Source: Lysobacter sp. M2-1
GTDB taxonomy: Bacteria; Pseudomonadota; Gammaproteobacteria; Xanthomonadales; Xanthomonadaceae
NCBI RefSeq assembly: GCF_022662495.1
Contig: NZ_JAKPBU010000001.1
Coordinates: forward strand, 558,001 to 622,000
DNA: 64,000 nt
Reading direction: 5' to 3'
The position numbers were made by a program, and so were the translations under genes. The notes under the pieces are model-generated. The model ran no database searches. It saw only the letters and a program-made list of their open reading frames with translations, and was not told the origin of the DNA. Positions 60,586-64,000 of this stretch are shown one piece after another. Position 1 is the first letter of the stretch. The number at the start of each line of letters is the position of its first letter.

Positions 60586-61854
60586 ATGACCGTTCCCGAT
60601 CTCGACGACGCCCGCGCCACCATGCACGACCTGTTGGCCCGGATGGCGGCGGCGGGCGGCTCGGACCTGTTCATCGCCCACGACTTTCCGCCGAGCATGA
60701 AGGCGCACGGCGCGATGACGCCCATGGCCGACGCGCCGCTCAACGGCGCGCAGACCGCGCGCCTGGCCGCGTCCCTGATGAACGACAAGCAGCGCGACGA
60801 ATTCGCGCGCGAGATGGAGTGCAATTTCGCCATCGCAGTGCCGGGCGTGTCGCGGTTCAGGGTGAACGTGTTCGTGCAGCAGGGCCAGGTCGGCATGGTG
60901 CTGCGCACGATCGCCGCCGAGATCCCCAACTTCGAGAAGCTGCGCCTGCCGGAAGTGCTCAAGGGCGTGGTCATGGAAAAGCGCGGCCTGGTGCTGGTGG
61001 TCGGCGGCACGGGTTCGGGCAAGTCGACCTCGCTGGCGGCGATGATCGACCATCGTAATCGCACCTCGGCCGGCCACATCATCACCGTCGAGGACCCTGT
61101 GGAGTACGCGCATGTCTCGCGCAAGTCGCTGGTGACCCATCGCGAGGTCGGCGTCGACACGCATTCCTGGCACCACGCGCTGAAGAACACCCTGCGCCAG
61201 GCGCCGGACGTGATCCTGGTGGGCGAGATCCGCGATGCCGAGACCATGGAACATGCGATCGCGTTCGCCGAGACCGGGCACCTGTGCCTGAGCACCCTGC
61301 ACGCCAACAGTGCGTCGCAGACGATGGAACGCATCATCAACTTCTTTCCCGAGGAGCGCCGCACCCAGCTGCTCATGGATCTTTCGGCGAACCTGCGCGC
61401 GATCATCTCGCAGCGGCTGGTGCGCACCGAAGACGGGGTCGGGCGGGTGGCGGCGATCGAGATCCTGCTCAACACGCCGACCATCGCCGAGAAAATCTTC
61501 AAGGGCGAGTTCAACGAGCTCAAGGGCATCATGACCCGCTCGCGCGAGCTGGGTATGCGCACCTTCGACTGGGCGCTGTTCGAGCTCTACAACGAGGGTC
61601 TGATCGGCTACGAGGAGGCGATCCGCAACGCCGATTCGGCCAACGAGCTGCGTCTGAACATCAAGCTCAAGAGCCGCCGCGGCGAGCCGAGCAACGCTCC
61701 GGGCATGGCCCTGTCGCTGCACGAGGACCCCACGCCCGAAGAGGTCGAGGCGATCCGCCGCGAGGAACTGCGCAAGCAGGAAGAGCGCGCCCAGGAGCTC
61801 GAACTCGAGCGCCTGCAGGCGGCCAAGCGCGACGCGGGATCGCAGGTGTCATAG
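60586..61854 (+). CDS. pilU: Type IV pilus retraction ATPase, PilU type
   Basis: The 422-residue GspE/PilT-family ATPase has Walker A GGTGSGKST (residues 140-148), an Asp box ITVEDPVEYAH, Walker B RQAPDVILVGEIRDAETME and His box GHLCLSTLHANSASQTM. The long charged C-terminal tail (about 375-422, rich in Glu/Arg) is typical of PilU rather than PilT. PilU assists PilT in pilus retraction for twitching. No pilT is in this window. Confidence 0.9.
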   Translation: MTVPDLDDARATMHDLLARMAAAGGSDLFIAHDFPPSMKAHGAMTPMADAPLNGAQTARLAASLMNDKQRDEFAREMECNFAIAVPGVSRFRVNVFVQQGQVGMVLRTIAAEIPNFEKLRLPEVLKGVVMEKRGLVLVVGGTGSGKSTSLAAMIDHRNRTSAGHIITVEDPVEYAHVSRKSLVTHREVGVDTHSWHHALKNTLRQAPDVILVGEIRDAETMEHAIAFAETGHLCLSTLHANSASQTMERIINFFPEERRTQLLMDLSANLRAIISQRLVRTEDGVGRVAAIEILLNTPTIAEKIFKGEFNELKGIMTRSRELGMRTFDWALFELYNEGLIGYEEAIRNADSANELRLNIKLKSRRGEPSNAPGMALSLHEDPTPEEVEAIRREELRKQEERAQELELERLQAAKRDAGSQVS

Positions 61855-61972
61855 CGATACGCATCGGCTGCTGACGCGGGTGTCCCGCGCAGCCGCGCGC
61901 AAGCCCCATTGCGTCTCTTGCGGCTTTCCCGTCCGGCTGCGCGCCGACGCCCGACGCGGCACGACGATTCTT

Positions 61973-62401
61973 CTAGAACGTCACCTTCACCGACGGCGCG
62001 CTGCGTTGCGCCTCGCCGTGGTACACGGCTTCGATGTTGTTGCCGTCCGGATCCAGCACGAAGGCGGCGTAGTAGCCGGGATGGTAGGGCCGTTCGCCCG
62101 GAGCGCCGTTGTCGCTGCCGCCATTGGCCAGTGCGGCCTTGTGGAAAGCGTCGACCATTGCGCGGTCGCTGGCCTGGAACGCGAGATGGTGGCGCCCGGT
62201 GAGCTTGCCCTGCGCGGCCTCGCTGTCGGCGGTGGACACGAACAGCTCGTCCGCCCAGAAATAGTCGTCGCCCTCGCCACCGATGGGCACGCCGAGCACG
62301 TCGAATACGGCAGCGTAAAAGCGCCGGCTGGCGGTGAGGTCGCGCACCACCAGTTGCAGGTGGTCGATCAGGCGGCCGCGATGCAGTTCATTGGTTTCCA
62401 T
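61973..62401 (-). CDS. VOC (glyoxalase-like) family protein
   Basis: The 142-residue protein is a single vicinal-oxygen-chelate domain: RLIDHLQLVVRDLTASRRFYAAVFDVLGV, GKLTGRHHLAFQASDRAMVDAFHKAAL and YYAAFVLDPDGNNIEAVYHG, which contain the typical His/Glu metal ligands. Substrate unknown. AGGAGG precedes the ATG. Confidence 0.93.
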   Translation of the reverse strand: METNELHRGRLIDHLQLVVRDLTASRRFYAAVFDVLGVPIGGEGDDYFWADELFVSTADSEAAQGKLTGRHHLAFQASDRAMVDAFHKAALANGGSDNGAPGERPYHPGYYAAFVLDPDGNNIEAVYHGEAQRSAPSVKVTF

Positions 62402-62545
62402 GGATCCTCCTCGTGCGGGGGCGGGCAGGTTACCTGCGCGTATCGCAAGCGGAGAGTGAAATGCACGCACCGCCAACGCGCCGGCGAACTCCCGCATTCC
62501 TGGCCTGCGTAAACCGGATGCGCGGACGCAGCGTGCGTCGCGACG

Positions 62546-63763
62546 CTAGACCGCCGGCACCGGCCGGCGCGCGCGCAGGTCGGCGCGCGCCCAGGCATAG
62601 ATCAACAGGCCACCCAGTGCGGTGATCGCGCCCACGTAACCGGTACTGGTCCAGCCGTAGCCAGCGGTGATGGCCATGCCACCCAGCCACGGGCCGAGCG
62701 CGTTGGCCATATTGAACGCGGAATGATTGGACGCGGCAGCCAGTGTCTGTGCATCACCGGCTACGTCCATCAGATGCGATTGCAGCGCGGGCGCCAACGC
62801 GCCCATGGTGCCTACCGCCGCGACCGCCGGCAGCACCGTCCACGGCGACAGCGCCGCGAGCGGGAACGCCAGCAACACCGCGATCGACCACACCAGCACG
62901 ATCGCCGCCGCGCGGAAACCGAAACGGTCGAACAGCCAACCACCGGCGAGCGAGCCGGCGATGCCACCCGCGCCGAACGCCACCAGCGCGAACGGCACGA
63001 ACGATTCGCGCACGCCGGTCACCTGCACCAAGGCCGGCGGCAGATAGCTGAAGACCGCGAACATGCCGGCGAAACCGATCGCACCGGTGCCCAGCGCCAG
63101 CCACACCGGGGCGCGATTGAAGTCACGCAGTTCGCGCAAGGCATCGGTGCGCGGTGCGCCCAGGCCGCTCGGCAGCACGCGCGCGGTCATCGCCACCGTG
63201 GCCAGCGCGATCAGGGTCACCACGCCGAAGGCGTAGCGCCAGCTCAACGCCTGCCCCATCCAGGTGGCGAGCGGATTGCCGACCAGCAGCGCCACCGACA
63301 GCCCGAGCATCACCCGGCCCACGGCCTTGCCGCGCTGCTCGGGCGGACTGGCGTGGGCGGCCACCAGCGCGGCGACGCCGAAATAGGCGCCATGCGGCAG
63401 ACCGGCGATGAAGCGGAACACGATCATCAGCGGATAGCTCGGCGCCAGCGCGCTGGCCAGGTTGCCCAGCGCATAGAAGCCCATCAGCCACAGCAGCAGA
63501 CTGCGCCGCGGCAGGCGCGCGCCGAGGATCGCCAGCAGCGGTGCGCCGACCACCACGCCCAGGGCGTAGGCACTGATCACATGGCCGACCTGGGGTTCGG
63601 TCACGCCGAAACCGCGCGCGATTTCGGTGATCAGCCCCATCACCACGAATTCGCTGGTGCCGATGGCGAACCCGCCCATCGCCAGCGCCAGCAGGATCAA
63701 TGCGAGCTGGCGCGGCGGCAGGGGCGAGCGGACGGCGACGGCGGATGGGGTCGGAATTTCCAT
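62546..63763 (-). CDS. MFS efflux transporter (DHA1/arabinose-efflux type)
   Basis: The 405-residue protein has twelve hydrophobic helices. The first contains LALAMGGFAIGTSEFVVMGL, the signature of the YdhP/AraJ-like DHA1 group, and the motif after helix 2 is GARLPRRSLLLWLMGFYALGNL. These export sugars, purines or drugs. The start at 63763 follows family length; an ATG at 63772 adds three residues. Confidence 0.92.
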   Translation of the reverse strand: MEIPTPSAVAVRSPLPPRQLALILLALAMGGFAIGTSEFVVMGLITEIARGFGVTEPQVGHVISAYALGVVVGAPLLAILGARLPRRSLLLWLMGFYALGNLASALAPSYPLMIVFRFIAGLPHGAYFGVAALVAAHASPPEQRGKAVGRVMLGLSVALLVGNPLATWMGQALSWRYAFGVVTLIALATVAMTARVLPSGLGAPRTDALRELRDFNRAPVWLALGTGAIGFAGMFAVFSYLPPALVQVTGVRESFVPFALVAFGAGGIAGSLAGGWLFDRFGFRAAAIVLVWSIAVLLAFPLAALSPWTVLPAVAAVGTMGALAPALQSHLMDVAGDAQTLAAASNHSAFNMANALGPWLGGMAITAGYGWTSTGYVGAITALGGLLIYAWARADLRARRPVPAV

Positions 63764-63863
63764 CCACCGCATTATTGTGCATTGCAGCATGCGCTGCACG
63801 CGATGCTGCGGACCACAGTGTTGCGGGTAGCGCCGGGATCCGCGTCAGCGCGATGACGCATCG

Positions 63864-63883
63864 GGTGGGCCTATCGGCCCACC
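63864..63883. repeat. Small palindrome similar to 58960-58981
   Basis: The 8-bp stem GGTGGGCC/GGCCCACC with loop TATC lies about 100 nt upstream of the MFS gene start. It shares the GGTGGGC/GCCCACC core with the hairpin after the M29-like gene. Confidence 0.45.
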
Positions 63884-64000
63884 GAGCCCGCGGATCGCGC
63901 TTGCGAAAGGCTCAACCGATTGCGCCGCGCGAGCCGATGGGCCCGGGCGATCGCACCCATCGCCGCGTCGGCGACTGCGCTCAGGCGCCGTCCGGAATAT

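Noticed and set aside
58954-61722. A 922-codon minus-strand frame spanning the M29-like and pilU genes
   Set aside because: It crosses the divergent intergenic region and is out of frame with the M29-like gene; no domain is recognisable.
63871-64000. A minus-strand frame entering from the right edge and stopping at 63871
   Set aside because: Only 42 codons are visible, the composition is Arg/Ala-rich, and the stop falls inside a palindromic repeat. It could be the tail of a gene beyond the window but cannot be supported.

Overview
The window is GC-rich (roughly two thirds G+C) and dense with genes. Its gene content points to a gammaproteobacterium of the Xanthomonadales, probably a Lysobacter/Luteimonas-type member of the Lysobacteraceae. 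The pointers are DUF1415, DUF3016 and DUF3297 proteins, family-typical small proteins, palindromic intergenic repeats with CCTTCGACTTCG arms, a candidate Xanthomonadales type IV secretion effector/immunity pair, and tesA-ybbA-ybbP. No phage, insertion sequence, CRISPR array or rRNA is visible. The genus is an inference.

Layout. 1-3.2 kb: transporter and cell-envelope genes. 3.4-7.0 kb: RNA and nucleotide housekeeping (YajQ, DUF1415, HAD phosphatase, RsuA-type pseudouridine synthase, RsmC-like methyltransferase). 7.2-12.9 kb: PQQ-type sugar dehydrogenase, then the two-gene NHEJ system ku-ligD. 13.05-16.6 kb: the most unusual region. A promoter, a 42-codon arginine-rich ORF and five RNA segments that can form alternative hairpins ending in an intrinsic terminator are followed by two degenerate tRNA-like elements and many further hairpins, and then by a slipin and the RNA ligase RtcB. 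16.7-20.8 kb: a promoter and cobalamin riboswitch ahead of class I ribonucleotide reductase nrdA-nrdB. 20.9-28.1 kb: an ECF sigma factor with a membrane partner, the ybbP-ybbA/tesA divergon, and several conserved small proteins.

28.3-45.2 kb is chromosomal background: NRDE protein, MFS and ABC transporters, an Lrp regulator, two EF-hand envelope proteins, a TPR sulfotransferase, MsrB, a serine hydrolase, exonuclease III, a Nei/Fpg glycosylase and DUF72. 45.3-47.5 kb holds a 707-residue protein of unknown function. 47.5-53.6 kb has a Tat-exported Nif3-like protein, an FMN reductase, an RcnB-like protein and a large lipoprotein pullulanase. 53.9-55.2 kb carries a lipoprotein followed at once by a protein resembling a type IV secretion antibacterial effector. 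55.3-58.9 kb: a haloperoxidase-like hydrolase, Ohr, an AraC regulator, an Asp/Glu racemase and fused pseudogene pieces, one of them a partial copy of the AraC gene. 59.0-64.0 kb: an M29-like lipoprotein, PilU, a VOC protein and an MFS exporter.

How the genes work together. Three themes stand out. Nucleic-acid repair is represented by Ku/LigD for DNA ends, Xth and Nei for base damage, and slipin/RtcB for broken RNA. Regulation by leader RNA is represented by the B12 riboswitch before nrdAB and by the proposed attenuator with tRNA mimics before slipin-rtcB. Competition with other bacteria is represented by the effector/immunity pair. The attenuator with tRNA-like leader is the best candidate for an undescribed system: it would couple translation through arginine codons, or tRNA integrity, to expression of an RNA-ligase operon. 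That function is a hypothesis; the base pairings are directly visible.
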